Assembly: GCF_016863195.1 (NCBI RefSeq)
Contig: NZ_BOOK01000005.1
Coordinates: 1 to 64,000 of the forward strand
Reading direction: 5' to 3'
Source: Paraplanobispora takensis
GTDB taxonomy: Bacteria; Actinomycetota; Actinomycetes; Streptosporangiales; Streptosporangiaceae
Length of the DNA: 64,000 nucleotides
A program made the position numbers and the translations under genes. Every line of letters begins with the position of its first letter. Position 1 is the first letter of the stretch. Positions 42,969-50,931 of this stretch are shown here, piece by piece. Below the pieces are notes generated by a model. The model saw nothing but the letters and a program-made list of their open reading frames with translations. It was not told the origin of the DNA and ran no database searches.

Positions 42969-43292
42969 ATGATCTTTAAACGACTCGCTGGCGCTCTGAT
43001 TGCCACCACCGTCGCCGGCGGCGGCATGGTCGTCTTCAGCGCCGTCACCGCAACCGCGGCCGAGGCCGCAGTCTGCGCCTACCGGGTGCGCAACGTCCCG
43101 GCGGGCAACCAGCTCGCCGTCCGCGCCCAGCCCAGCAGGGTCGCCGACGTCATCGACGTCCTGCGCCCCGGCCAGATCACGATCGGCAGGTGCGCACTGC
43201 AGCGGCCGAACTGGCGAGCCGTCAACGGCGTCAACGGAGTCCAGGGCTTCTCGCACAAGCACTACCTCAAGAAGCTCTCGCGGCTGTCCTGA
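42969..43292 (+). CDS. Small secreted SH3-like protein 2
   Basis: A 107-residue precursor. A signal peptide ending ATAAEA precedes a mature domain VCAYRVRNVPAGNQLAVR ... VIDVLRPGQITIGRC ... NWRAVNG ... QGFSHKHYL. It is about half identical to protein 3 over the mature region and resembles bacterial SH3 (SH3b) domains, with two cysteines likely paired. AAGGAG lies upstream of the ATG. Role unknown; probably a cell-surface or secreted binding protein. Confidence 0.78.
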   Translation: MIFKRLAGALIATTVAGGGMVVFSAVTATAAEAAVCAYRVRNVPAGNQLAVRAQPSRVADVIDVLRPGQITIGRCALQRPNWRAVNGVNGVQGFSHKHYLKKLSRLS

Positions 43293-43497
43293 CAGCCGGA
43301 ACGACTCTCGGACGGCGATGACGCGGCGCTCACGAGGAGGGCCCCAATGTGTCGCGTTTGTCCGCATGTACACGGGCCTTGAAAAGACGCGTCCGACAAC
43401 TTTCCCCTTGCGATAAACGGCATTTGCGCCATATGTGGCAATTGTCCGTTGCAGGGCGACGAGTTAGTCCGAAACGACTGCAAGGAAGTGACCGAAA

Positions 43498-43842
43498 ATG
43501 AAGTTCCAGCGCCTCGCGAGTACTCTCGCGGCAGCGACCATCGCGGGTGGCGGTCTGATCGTCCTCAGCGCCATCACCGCCACTCCGGCCAGCGCGGAGA
43601 CCGCGTGCTTCTACAAGGTGCGTAACGTCTCCGCCGGCAGCTACCTCAACGTTCGCCGAGGCCCTGGCATCAAGGCCAACGGCAAGCGTTACAAGGTCAT
43701 CGACGTTCTCATGCCCGGCCAGACCACCGTCGGCAAGTGCAGGCGCGCCACGGAGAACTGGCGCTCTGTGATCGGCAACTCCGGCCTGCAGGGCTTCTCT
43801 CACAAGTACTACCTGAACAAGGGACAGAAGTTCCGGTACTGA
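43498..43842 (+). CDS. Small secreted SH3-like protein 3
   Basis: A 114-residue precursor with signal peptide ending TPASA. The mature part ACFYKVRNVSAGSYLNVR ... VIDVLMPGQTTVGKC ... NWRSVIG ... LQGFSHKYYL is the closest of the three to a canonical SH3b domain (LNVRRGPG). An AAGGAAGTGA serves as ribosome binding site. A strong hairpin follows. Separate upstream regions suggest that each of the three genes has its own promoter. Confidence 0.8.
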   Translation: MKFQRLASTLAAATIAGGGLIVLSAITATPASAETACFYKVRNVSAGSYLNVRRGPGIKANGKRYKVIDVLMPGQTTVGKCRRATENWRSVIGNSGLQGFSHKYYLNKGQKFRY

Positions 43843-43870
43843 TCGGTGACTGTCGAACCCGCCAGGAGAA

Positions 43871-43907
43871 CCCGTGCCGTGGTGCCCGCAAGGGCCCACG
43901 GCACGGG
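43871..43907. terminator. Terminator between SH3-like gene 3 and ku
   Basis: A perfect 12-bp stem CCCGTGCCGTGG / CCACGGCACGGG with a 13-nt loop between convergent genes. Confidence 0.75.
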
Positions 43908-43909
43908 TC

Positions 43910-43944
43910 GTGTCCACGGCCGTGCCGCGCACGGCGGCTCAGGC
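43910..43944 (+). repeat. Dispersed hairpin repeat, partial copy D
   Basis: Contains the hairpin GCCGTGC-CGC-GCACGGC (43919-43935) followed by GGCTCAGG, matching the 5' end of copy B. The hairpin ends 4 bp from the ku stop codon. Only the first 30 bases of the element are recognisable here. Confidence 0.5.
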
Positions 43945-44760
43945 GGAGCGGCGGGTCTTGCGGGGTTTGCGGCCGGTCGTCCCGCGGTCCCGCTTCGCCG
44001 CGTCCACGCTGGCCCGCAGTACGGCCATCAGATCCGCCGACGGCCCGCCCTCCGCCACCGGCGCCTGCGGGCGGACGACCTCGTGACCGTCCACCTTCGC
44101 CTGGATGACCTCCTGCAGCGCCTCGCGGTAGGCGTCGTGATGGGCGGCCGGGTCGAAGTCCTCGCTCATGGTCTCGATCAGCGACGCGGCCATCCTCGAC
44201 TCCTGCGCGCGGATCTCCACGCCTTCCTCCAGGAAGCCGAACTCGGCCTCGCGGACCTCGTCGGGCCAGAGCATGGTCTCCAGGACGAGCACGCCCTCCC
44301 TGACCCGCAGTGCCGCCAGCGACTCGCGCTGCCGCAGCGCCACCTTCGCGATCGCCACCCGCCCCGACCGCTGGAGCGCGTCGCGCAGCAGCACGTACGG
44401 CTTGACGCCCTCGTCGCCCGGCTCCAGGAAGTAGGACTTGCCGAACAGGATCGGGTCGATCTGCTCGGCGGGGCTGAACTGGAGCACCTCGATCCGGTGG
44501 GCGGTCGTCAGCGGGAGGTCCTCGAAGTCGTCCTCGCCGAGCACCACCATCTCCCCGGTCGGCAGCTCGTAACCCTTGGCCACATGGGCGAAGGGCACCT
44601 CCTCACCGCAGATCTCGCAGACCCGGCGGAACCGCACCCGGCCGCCGTCCTCCCGGTGGACCTGGTGGAAGGAGACGTTGCGCTGTTCGGTAGCGGTGTA
44701 GAGCCTGATCGGGATCGTGACGAGCCCGAACGACACCACGCCGTTCCAGATGCTTCGCAT
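43939..44760 (-). CDS. ku: Non-homologous end-joining protein Ku
   Basis: A 273-residue bacterial Ku protein: MRSIWNGVVSFGLV(T)IPIRLY start, the CEICGEEV region, and the Ku core through to a short basic C-terminal tail (GRKPRKTRRSA) typical of DNA-end-binding Ku. It forms the homodimeric ring that loads on DNA ends and recruits LigD. No ligD gene is in the window, so the partner is elsewhere. Together with AdnAB, UvrD2 and ATL it makes this region rich in repair genes. Confidence 0.96.
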   Translation of the reverse strand: MRSIWNGVVSFGLVTIPIRLYTATEQRNVSFHQVHREDGGRVRFRRVCEICGEEVPFAHVAKGYELPTGEMVVLGEDDFEDLPLTTAHRIEVLQFSPAEQIDPILFGKSYFLEPGDEGVKPYVLLRDALQRSGRVAIAKVALRQRESLAALRVREGVLVLETMLWPDEVREAEFGFLEEGVEIRAQESRMAASLIETMSEDFDPAAHHDAYREALQEVIQAKVDGHEVVRPQAPVAEGGPSADLMAVLRASVDAAKRDRGTTGRKPRKTRRSA

Positions 44761-44968
44761 GACGTCTCCCTGTCTCGACCTACTTCAGGAGCTTCCTACT
44801 GATTTTCGCGCATATGTTCGGAAATATCGCCAAGTGGATGGAAACACTTACCGGCGGGGCACATACCCGCCACGGGGGAACCGATGCCCCTGCCTTGTCG
44901 AACGGGTGGGAACCGGAGACGTACGCTGGATCACACCCATTGCCCGAAGAGGACGGAAGGACAGGCCG

Positions 44969-45202
44969 ATGTCGGAGATGGATGTGAACGAAACCACCCT
45001 GGAGGAGATCGACGACGCCCTGTCCGGTGAGATCGGGACGGAGATCGACGTCGAGACCCCCGAGGCCGACGCGGCCGAGCAGCACCGCTCGATGCAGGAG
45101 GAACGCTTCGCCTGGCCCGACCGGATCCCGCTCGACGCCGACCCCGCCGACGCCGCCGACCAGACTCGCGAAGTGGGCATTGACGAGGACGACTATCGCT
45201 GA
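44969..45202 (+). CDS. Small acidic conserved protein
   Basis: A 77-residue, strongly acidic protein (MSEMDVNETTLEEID...) ending IDEDDYR. The ATG follows GGAAGGA. The C-terminal pattern PLDADPADAADQ...DDYR recurs in short actinobacterial acidic proteins of unknown role (some called DUF5709-like; I am not sure of that name). It lies upstream of the TetR gene and divergent from ku. No structural motif beyond charge is visible. Confidence 0.65.
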   Translation: MSEMDVNETTLEEIDDALSGEIGTEIDVETPEADAAEQHRSMQEERFAWPDRIPLDADPADAADQTREVGIDEDDYR

Positions 45203-45344
45203 CCTGGTTACCCGCGCGTAGGATGACCCGAGACATGGAGTGCTCGACAGCGGGAGCACGCACAGCAGGCTCCGCCTGGGCGGCGCTTGGTGAGGCCGCC
45301 TCTGCCGCCGGACACTCATAGGAGCATCCCGCAAGGAGACCGCC

Positions 45345-45965
45345 GTGACCGCTACCCCGGACGCCAAGCCCCGGGGCACCCGGCTGCCCCGGATGGCCCG
45401 CCGCCGCCAGCTGCTCAACGCGGCGCAGGAAGTGTTCGTGGAGAACGGCTACCACGCGGCCGCGATGGATGAGATCGCCGAGCGGGCCGGGGTCAGCAAG
45501 CCGGTTCTGTACCAGCACTTCCCCGGTAAGCAGGAGCTCTACCTGGCCCTGCTCGACCTGCACGTCGACGACATGATCACTCGCTGCCGCGACGCCCTCG
45601 CCTCCACGACGGACAACAAGCAGCGGGTCCAGGCCGCCATCGGCGCCTTCTTCGACTTCGTCTCCGGCCAGGGCGAGGCCTTCCGCCTCGTCTTCGAGTC
45701 CGACCTGCGCAACGTCGCCCAGGTCCGCCAGCGCATCGAGCGCAACCTCCGCGAGAGCGCCGAGATGATCAGTCAGGTCATCCAGGAGGACACCGGCTGC
45801 TCCAGCGACGAGGCCCGCCTCCTCGGCGTCGGCCTGGTCGGCATGGCCGAGGTCAGCGCCCGCTACTGGATCAGCAGCGCCGGCTCCATCCCCAAGGACG
45901 CCGCCACCCAGCTCATGGCCCGCCTCGCCTGGCGAGGCATCTCCGGCTTCCCCCGTACGAATTGA
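45345..45965 (+). CDS. TetR-family transcriptional regulator
   Basis: A 206-residue TetR protein. The N-terminal helix-turn-helix region is AAMDEIAERAGVSKPVLYQHF, followed by an all-helical ligand domain. The GTG start has AAGGAGA. Its position before the DUF3107 gene matches Rv3208, from memory. Its targets are not evident; the small acidic protein and DUF3107 genes flank it. Confidence 0.92.
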   Translation: MTATPDAKPRGTRLPRMARRRQLLNAAQEVFVENGYHAAAMDEIAERAGVSKPVLYQHFPGKQELYLALLDLHVDDMITRCRDALASTTDNKQRVQAAIGAFFDFVSGQGEAFRLVFESDLRNVAQVRQRIERNLRESAEMISQVIQEDTGCSSDEARLLGVGLVGMAEVSARYWISSAGSIPKDAATQLMARLAWRGISGFPRTN

Positions 45966-46087
45966 TGCTGTGTTGATGGCGACGCTGCGCGTCGCGGCTC
46001 GGGGGCTCCTTGATCCGGCTCCCGCCCTCGTCACGTCCTCGCTTCGCTGCGGGCGTTCCTCGGTTGGTTCACCGGCGCCCCCTCGCA
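45964..46087 (+). repeat. Dispersed hairpin repeat, copy A
   Basis: Starts at the TetR stop codon with GATGCTGTGTTGATG, then a hairpin GCGACGC-TGC-GCGTCGC (45979-45995), GGCTCGGGGG, about 60 bp of middle sequence, and the end block GGTTGGTTCACCGGCGCCCC. Copy B shares the same order over 124-130 bp. Confidence 0.8.
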
Positions 46088-46178
46088 GCTCCGTAGTGTT
46101 CGCTTGACGCGATCAACCGGCGCGTCGTGGCGGGGATGGGGTGACGATGGGACGGAGCCGTCGTCGAAAGGGAACATG

Positions 46179-46409
46179 ATGGAAGTCAAGATCGGCGTAC
46201 GTTCAGTGCACCGTGAGCTCGTGGTGGAGACCGAGCTCACGGCCGAGCAGGTGGAGGAGGAACTGGGCAAGTCCCTCTCCACCGACCGCGGCATCTTCAC
46301 CCTGACCGACGTCAAGGGGCGCAAGGTCCTCATCCCGATCTCCTCCCTGGGGTTCATCGAGATCGGCGAGGAGGAGGCCCGGCCGGTCGGCTTCGGCGGC
46401 ACCCTCTAG
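46179..46409 (+). CDS. DUF3107 family protein
   Basis: A 76-residue protein MEVKIGVRSVHRELVVETE... with the DUF3107 pattern, including KVLIPISSLGFIEIG near the C-terminus. It corresponds to M. tuberculosis Rv3208A (TB9.4), from memory. Two consecutive ATGs are possible starts; the second is at better spacing from AAAGGGA. Small cytosolic protein, function unknown, always found next to the TetR gene in related genomes. Confidence 0.88.
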   Translation: MEVKIGVRSVHRELVVETELTAEQVEEELGKSLSTDRGIFTLTDVKGRKVLIPISSLGFIEIGEEEARPVGFGGTL

Positions 46410-46890
46410 GAACCCTCTGGAACGAGCCCTCCGGAACTGCGGGGCCGCGGCACAGGCGTGCCCTCGCCGGAGGCCTCCGGAGGATCGGAGGCCTCCGGCA
46501 GGGGCGACGGCCCGGCCGGCGGGGCTGCGGGCAGCCCGGCGTGAGGCCGGTGACGCGACCCGGCCGAGAGCCGCCCGGACGGTCCGATGGGATCAGCCGC
46601 CCCGGCACTCTCCACGCCCGCCGAACCCGCAGCCACGCGGGCGCCGGATGCGCTGGACGTCGTCCCGTCCTGGATCGGTGGCCGGGCAGTCCGCGCTCCC
46701 CCTGCGCAGCACTGCACGCGAAACCCAGCGGTTCGGCCCACATCTCGTCAAGGAACTGCCGTAGCGGCGCGAGGCCCTCATGCTTGGCACGCTACCGCCG
46801 TTCGCCCCCCTCACGCCGCCCGATCAGAAGACCGGGCCTCTCCTCATCGGGGATCGGAGTCGCCGCACGCCCCCCGGAGGCTCGCGGAAG
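46410..46890. other. Gene-free region between convergent genes
   Basis: About 480 bp contain a strong terminator near the left end (46466-46499) and otherwise nothing I can support. Reading frames here lack ribosome binding sites and homology. A decayed gene cannot be excluded. Confidence 0.5.
46466..46499. terminator. Hairpin terminator after DUF3107
   Basis: A perfect 14-bp stem GCCGGAGGCCTCCG with a 6-nt loop; each arm is itself a palindrome around AGGCCT. Confidence 0.7.
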
Positions 46891-47535
46891 TCAGGGGCCC
46901 GGGGTCAGGCCCAGGGCGTCCATCCGCCTGTTGTGGGCCTCCGTCAGCCGGGTGAACATCCGGGTGATGTCCTCACCGCTCACCAGCAGCGTCGCCAGCT
47001 CCGGGCGGGCGGCGGCCACCTGCTGCGCCTGGCTCAGCGCCTCCCCGACCATCCGCCTGGCCCACAGGGCCAGCCGTCCGGCCTGCCGGGGGTCCTCCTT
47101 GATCGCCGCGCCGACCCGCTCCACCGCGAACTGCGAGCGCCCCTCGTCGGCCAGGACCTCCTCGACCAGCCGGCGCGTCTCGTCGTCCAGGTGGGCGGCC
47201 GCCTCGCGGTAGAAGTCGAAGGCGATCCCCGTACCGACGTACGCCTTGACCAGGGCCTCCAGCCAGTCGGCCGGCGCGGTCTGCTCGTGCCAGCCGTCCA
47301 GCGGTCCGACGAACGGCTCCATCGCCTCCTCCGGATCCGCCCCGAGCGAGGCGAGACGCTCGCGGAGCAGACGGAAGTGCGCGTACTCGGCCGCCGCGAG
47401 CTCGCCGAGCGCGGCCCGGTCGGCGAGCGTCGGAGCGTGACACGCGGCGTCCTCGGCGAGGCGCAGGAACGCGGTCAGCTCGGCGTAGGCGAGGACACCG
47501 AGCAGATCGGCGACACCGGGAGAGGAATCACTCAT
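46891..47535 (-). CDS. Ferritin-like fold protein
   Basis: A 214-residue helical protein. ELTAFLRLAEDA, EYAHFRLL (ExxH), FDFYREAA and DEGRSQFAVERV fit a ferritin-like four-helix di-iron bundle such as the MiaE-like group, though not all metal ligands can be assigned. It corresponds to Rv3210c, from memory, and faces the DEAD-box helicase gene divergently. Activity unknown; it could be a hydroxylase rather than an iron store. Confidence 0.83.
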   Translation of the reverse strand: MSDSSPGVADLLGVLAYAELTAFLRLAEDAACHAPTLADRAALGELAAAEYAHFRLLRERLASLGADPEEAMEPFVGPLDGWHEQTAPADWLEALVKAYVGTGIAFDFYREAAAHLDDETRRLVEEVLADEGRSQFAVERVGAAIKEDPRQAGRLALWARRMVGEALSQAQQVAAARPELATLLVSGEDITRMFTRLTEAHNRRMDALGLTPGP

Positions 47536-47915
47536 GAGCGCAGCCTACGAGCCGGGGAGCCCGGCGTCGTCATGCGGCGGGCGGGTAATCACCACGCGGC
47601 GCCGGCGTCGGGGAGGCGCAGCGGCCCGGCGGTCCGGAGCCCCGCTGGTGGAAGGCCGGAGGGCTCCGCGATTCAGAGGGAATGCCGAGCAATCAGTTCT
47701 CCGTTGTGGTATCGGGTACACTACTGTGTGAAAGTGCGACCGCACTGTGTTAATCCGGGGGTTCTCCCCCCGGACGCCCCCAAAAGTCGGCGTGACGCCG
47801 CAGCGGTCGCTGATGACATGAGAGGGCTGGCCCTTCCGCGAGGACCCGGCACGGGGAGACTTTTTCGCCCGCGGTCCCGGCAGGACTGCCTTCAACGGAG
47901 ATTAGGCAGGCCAAG
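47536..47915 (+). promoter_or_regulatory. Promoter and long leader of the DEAD-box helicase gene
   Basis: About 380 bp without a gene. GTACACT (TACACT, 47717-47722) is a plausible -10 element with a weak -35. Just downstream are the inverted repeat AGTGCG-AC-CGCACT (47732-47745) and the hairpin CCGGGGG/CCCCCGG (about 47755-47774), so the mRNA would have a structured leader near 190 nt. Confidence 0.4.
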
Positions 47916-49826
47916 CTGACGACGTTCCGAGACCTCGGAGTCACCCCGGAGATCGCCGACGCCCTCGAGACAGAGGGCATCATCACGCCGTTCCCCATCC
48001 AGGAGATGGCACTCCCCCTGGCCCTCAGCGGCCAGGACATCATCGGTCAGGCTCGCACCGGCACCGGCAAGACCTACGCCTTCGGCGTGGCGATGCTCCA
48101 GCGTGTCGGCAAGCCCAGGAAGAACCGCAAGAAGCCGCGCGGGCTGGTCGTCGTGCCGACCCGCGAGCTGGCCCTCCAGGTCACCGAAGACCTGGTGACC
48201 GCCGCCGGCAAGCTCGGCTCCCGCATCCTCACGGTGTACGGCGGGCGCGCCTACGAGCCGCAGATCGAGGCGCTCAAGCAGGGCGTCGACGTGATCGTCG
48301 GCACCCCCGGCCGCCTGCTCGACCTGGTCAAGCAGAAGCACCTCGACCTCAGCCAGATCGCCATGCTGGTCCTGGACGAGGCCGACCGCATGCTCGACCT
48401 GGGCTTCCTGCCCGACATCGAGCGCATCATCAAGCTCGTCCCGGCCGAGCGGCAGACCATGCTGTTCTCCGCGACGCTGCCGGGTGAGATCGTCGCCCTG
48501 TCCCGGCGTTACCTCAACCGCCCCACCCACGTGCGGGCCGAGAACAACGACGCCGAGGCCGAGGCGACCCCGCAGACCACCCAGTTCGTCTGGCGCACGC
48601 ACCGGATGGACAAGATCGAGATCATGGGCCGCCTCCTCCAGTGCGAGGGCCGCGGGCTCACGATGGTCTTCTGCGAGACCAAGCGCGCCTGCGACATGGT
48701 CGTCGAGCAGCTCAAGGAGCGCGGCTTCGCGGCCGCGGCCGTCCACGGCGACCTCGGCCAGGGCCAGCGCGAGCAGGCCCTGCGGGCCTTCCGCAACGGC
48801 AAGATCGACGTGCTCGTCGCGACCGACGTCGCAGCGCGCGGCATCGACGTCGACGACGTCACCCACGTCGTCAACTACGACTGCCCGCAGGACGAGAAGT
48901 CCTACGTGCACCGGATCGGCCGGACCGGCCGGGCGGGGCGGACCGGCGTCGCGGTGACCTTCGTGGAGTGGGAGGACCTCACCCGCTGGAAGGTCATCAA
49001 CAACGCCCTCTCCCTGCCGTTCGCCGAGCCCGTCGAGACCTACTCGACCTCGCCGCACATCTACAGCGACCTGGGCATCCCCGAGGGCACCAAGGGCGTG
49101 CTGCCGCGCGCCAACCGGTCCCGCGCGGGCCTGGCCGCCGAAGAGGTCGAGGACCTCGGCGAGACCGGCCGCATCCGCTCGCGTTCCCGCAAGGGCCGCG
49201 ACGACGACCGTGAGGAGCGCCGCGAGCGTCCCGCCCGCACGCCCCGCGAGCGTCGCCGCACCCGCGGCGGCCGCGGCCTCGAGGCCGCGGAGCAGGCGAT
49301 CGCCGAGCCCCGTCCCGTCGAGGAGCCGTTCGAGGGGCCGGGGGACATCCTCGCCGAGGAGCCCGCGAGCCGTCCCGTGGAGGAGCCGAAGGCCCGCCGC
49401 ACCCGCGGCGGCCGTACGACGGGGGAGACCCCGGCGCCGGTCGCGCCCGAGGAGAACCAGAGCCCTGTCATCGAACTTCCCCCGGTGGAGGCGGACGTGA
49501 CACCGCGCAACGAGGAGTCCGCGCCCCGGCGCGGTCGCACCCGCAAGGCGGGTCTCAACCCCGAGGTCACTCTCGGCGCGACGCCGCCCGAGCAGGCCGA
49601 GGTCTCCGGTTGGGACGACGAGCCGGACCACGAGGCTCCCGCCTCCCGGCCCCAGCCCGAGAAGATCATCCCGCCGAGCCCGTTCGCGGTGATCTTCCAG
49701 TCGCCGGACCTGGCGACCGACGACGACGAGATCGCCCCCTCGGCGGCCTCCGAGCGCGCCCAGAACCGCCGCCGGCCCTCGCCCAGGGGCCAGGGCCAGC
49801 AGCGCGGCCCGCGACGCGGAAACTAG
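47916..49826 (+). CDS. rhlE: DEAD-box RNA helicase, apparent CTG start
   Basis: A 636-residue helicase. The Q-motif (FRDLGVTPEIADALE ... FPIQ), Walker A ARTGTGKT, VLDEADRML, SAT and HRIGRTGRAGRTG are complete, followed by an Arg/Glu-rich tail of about 230 residues. The first ATG in frame (48006) would delete the Q-motif, and no ATG, GTG or TTG precedes it back to the in-frame stop at 47814. Remembered homologues start MTTFRDLG, matching CTG ACG ACG TTC here, so CTG initiation is the best reading. It unwinds RNA in ribosome assembly or decay and corresponds to Rv3211. Confidence 0.88.
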   Translation: MTTFRDLGVTPEIADALETEGIITPFPIQEMALPLALSGQDIIGQARTGTGKTYAFGVAMLQRVGKPRKNRKKPRGLVVVPTRELALQVTEDLVTAAGKLGSRILTVYGGRAYEPQIEALKQGVDVIVGTPGRLLDLVKQKHLDLSQIAMLVLDEADRMLDLGFLPDIERIIKLVPAERQTMLFSATLPGEIVALSRRYLNRPTHVRAENNDAEAEATPQTTQFVWRTHRMDKIEIMGRLLQCEGRGLTMVFCETKRACDMVVEQLKERGFAAAAVHGDLGQGQREQALRAFRNGKIDVLVATDVAARGIDVDDVTHVVNYDCPQDEKSYVHRIGRTGRAGRTGVAVTFVEWEDLTRWKVINNALSLPFAEPVETYSTSPHIYSDLGIPEGTKGVLPRANRSRAGLAAEEVEDLGETGRIRSRSRKGRDDDREERRERPARTPRERRRTRGGRGLEAAEQAIAEPRPVEEPFEGPGDILAEEPASRPVEEPKARRTRGGRTTGETPAPVAPEENQSPVIELPPVEADVTPRNEESAPRRGRTRKAGLNPEVTLGATPPEQAEVSGWDDEPDHEAPASRPQPEKIIPPSPFAVIFQSPDLATDDDEIAPSAASERAQNRRRPSPRGQGQQRGPRRGN

Positions 49827-49838
49827 CTCCATCAGCAC

Positions 49839-49873
49839 GGAAGGGACGCACCCCGCGCGGGTGCGTCCCTTCC
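49839..49873 (+). terminator. Hairpin terminator after rhlE
   Basis: A perfect 15-bp stem GGAAGGGACGCACCC with a 5-nt loop, 12 bp after the stop codon. Confidence 0.85.
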
Positions 49874-49999
49874 GCCGTTCCGGGGGCCGGGCCGCTGCCT
49901 CGTCCCGCCCCGCAGGGAAGCGGATGCCCGCTTTCCGCTCAGCTTCCACTCTGCAAGTAACACCGAGTCATCCCGGTCCTGGCGGTATCGTGGTCTCAC

Positions 50000-50872
50000 G
50001 TGAGTACGCCGCGATTTTTGACCCTGCCACCTGGTGTTCGAGCCACCTCGATCGACACGGCGGTGGGCTCGTTCGCCGCCCTGGAGGCGCTGCCCGTGAG
50101 CGGCGTCCCCGAGCGCTGGCCCGCCCTCCTGGTCCCCGGTCTCACCGGCAGCAAGGAAGACTTCATCGCGGTTCTGCAGACGCTCGCCCAAGCCGGCCGC
50201 CGGGTCATCGCGGTCGACATGCGCGGCCAGTTCGAGACCGGCGGCCCCGACGACCCCGGTGCCTACACCTGCGCGGCGCTCGGCAACGACGTCGACGTGC
50301 TGGCGCACACCATCGGCGGCGGCGAGCCCGTCCACCTGGTCGGCCACTCCTTCGGCGGACTGGTCACCCGGGAGGCGGTGATCGACGGCCGCACCAAGTT
50401 CGCCTCCTACACGCTGATGAGCTCGGGCCCCGGCCCGATCGTCGGCCCCCGCGAGCGCGCGGGCCGGATCATGCTCGCCGAGATCCCCGAGCGCGGCCTG
50501 GAGTACCTCTGGCACAACCGCATGGAGCCGGAGGCGCTGGCCGCCGGGGTGCCCGACGAGATCATGACGTTCCTGCGCAAGCGGCTGTTCTCCAACTCCC
50601 CGGTCGGCATGGCCACGATGACCGGGGAGGTGCTCTCCGCGCCCGACCGCTGCGAGGAGCTCATCCAGGTCGAGGTGGACCTCCTGGTGCTGTACGGCGA
50701 GCACGACGACGGCTGGCCGCCGGAGATGCAGTCCGACATGGCCCGCCGGCTGAACGCCGAGTGCGTGGTCGTCCCCGGCGCGGTCCACTCCCCGGCCGTG
50801 GAGGCCCCGGAGACCACCGCCGCCGCCCTCACCCGGTTCTGGAACGCCGCCGAGGCCCGCCTGCTGAGCTGA
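50000..50872 (+). CDS. Alpha/beta hydrolase
   Basis: A 290-residue hydrolase with LLVPGLTGSKEDF, the nucleophile elbow GHSFGG, acid GEHDDGW and a C-terminal VHSPAVE histidine. The GTG start has no strong SD and lies just after a TATCGT-like -10, so a leaderless message is possible. It precedes the MpaB-like gene in the same direction. Substrate unknown. Confidence 0.85.
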   Translation: MSTPRFLTLPPGVRATSIDTAVGSFAALEALPVSGVPERWPALLVPGLTGSKEDFIAVLQTLAQAGRRVIAVDMRGQFETGGPDDPGAYTCAALGNDVDVLAHTIGGGEPVHLVGHSFGGLVTREAVIDGRTKFASYTLMSSGPGPIVGPRERAGRIMLAEIPERGLEYLWHNRMEPEALAAGVPDEIMTFLRKRLFSNSPVGMATMTGEVLSAPDRCEELIQVEVDLLVLYGEHDDGWPPEMQSDMARRLNAECVVVPGAVHSPAVEAPETTAAALTRFWNAAEARLLS

Positions 50873-50891
50873 GCCGTACTGACCACCCTTC

Positions 50892-50921
50892 TTGGACAGC
50901 TAGTCCAATGTCATGTAATCA
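50892..50921 (+). promoter_or_regulatory. Promoter overlapped by an operator-like palindrome
   Basis: TTGGAC (-35, 50892-50897), 18 bp, TAATCA (-10, 50916-50921) would start transcription near 50928-50932. The -35 is the left arm of TTGGAC-AGCTA-GTCCAA (50892-50908), so a repressor bound there would block it. Confidence 0.6.
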
Positions 50922-50931
50922 TCTACTTACT

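Noticed and set aside
48006-48008. First ATG as the start of the DEAD-box helicase
   Set aside because: It removes the conserved Q-motif that is coded in frame just upstream.
50908-50910. Upstream ATG for the MpaB-like gene
   Set aside because: It lies inside the predicted promoter between the -35 and -10 and has no SD.
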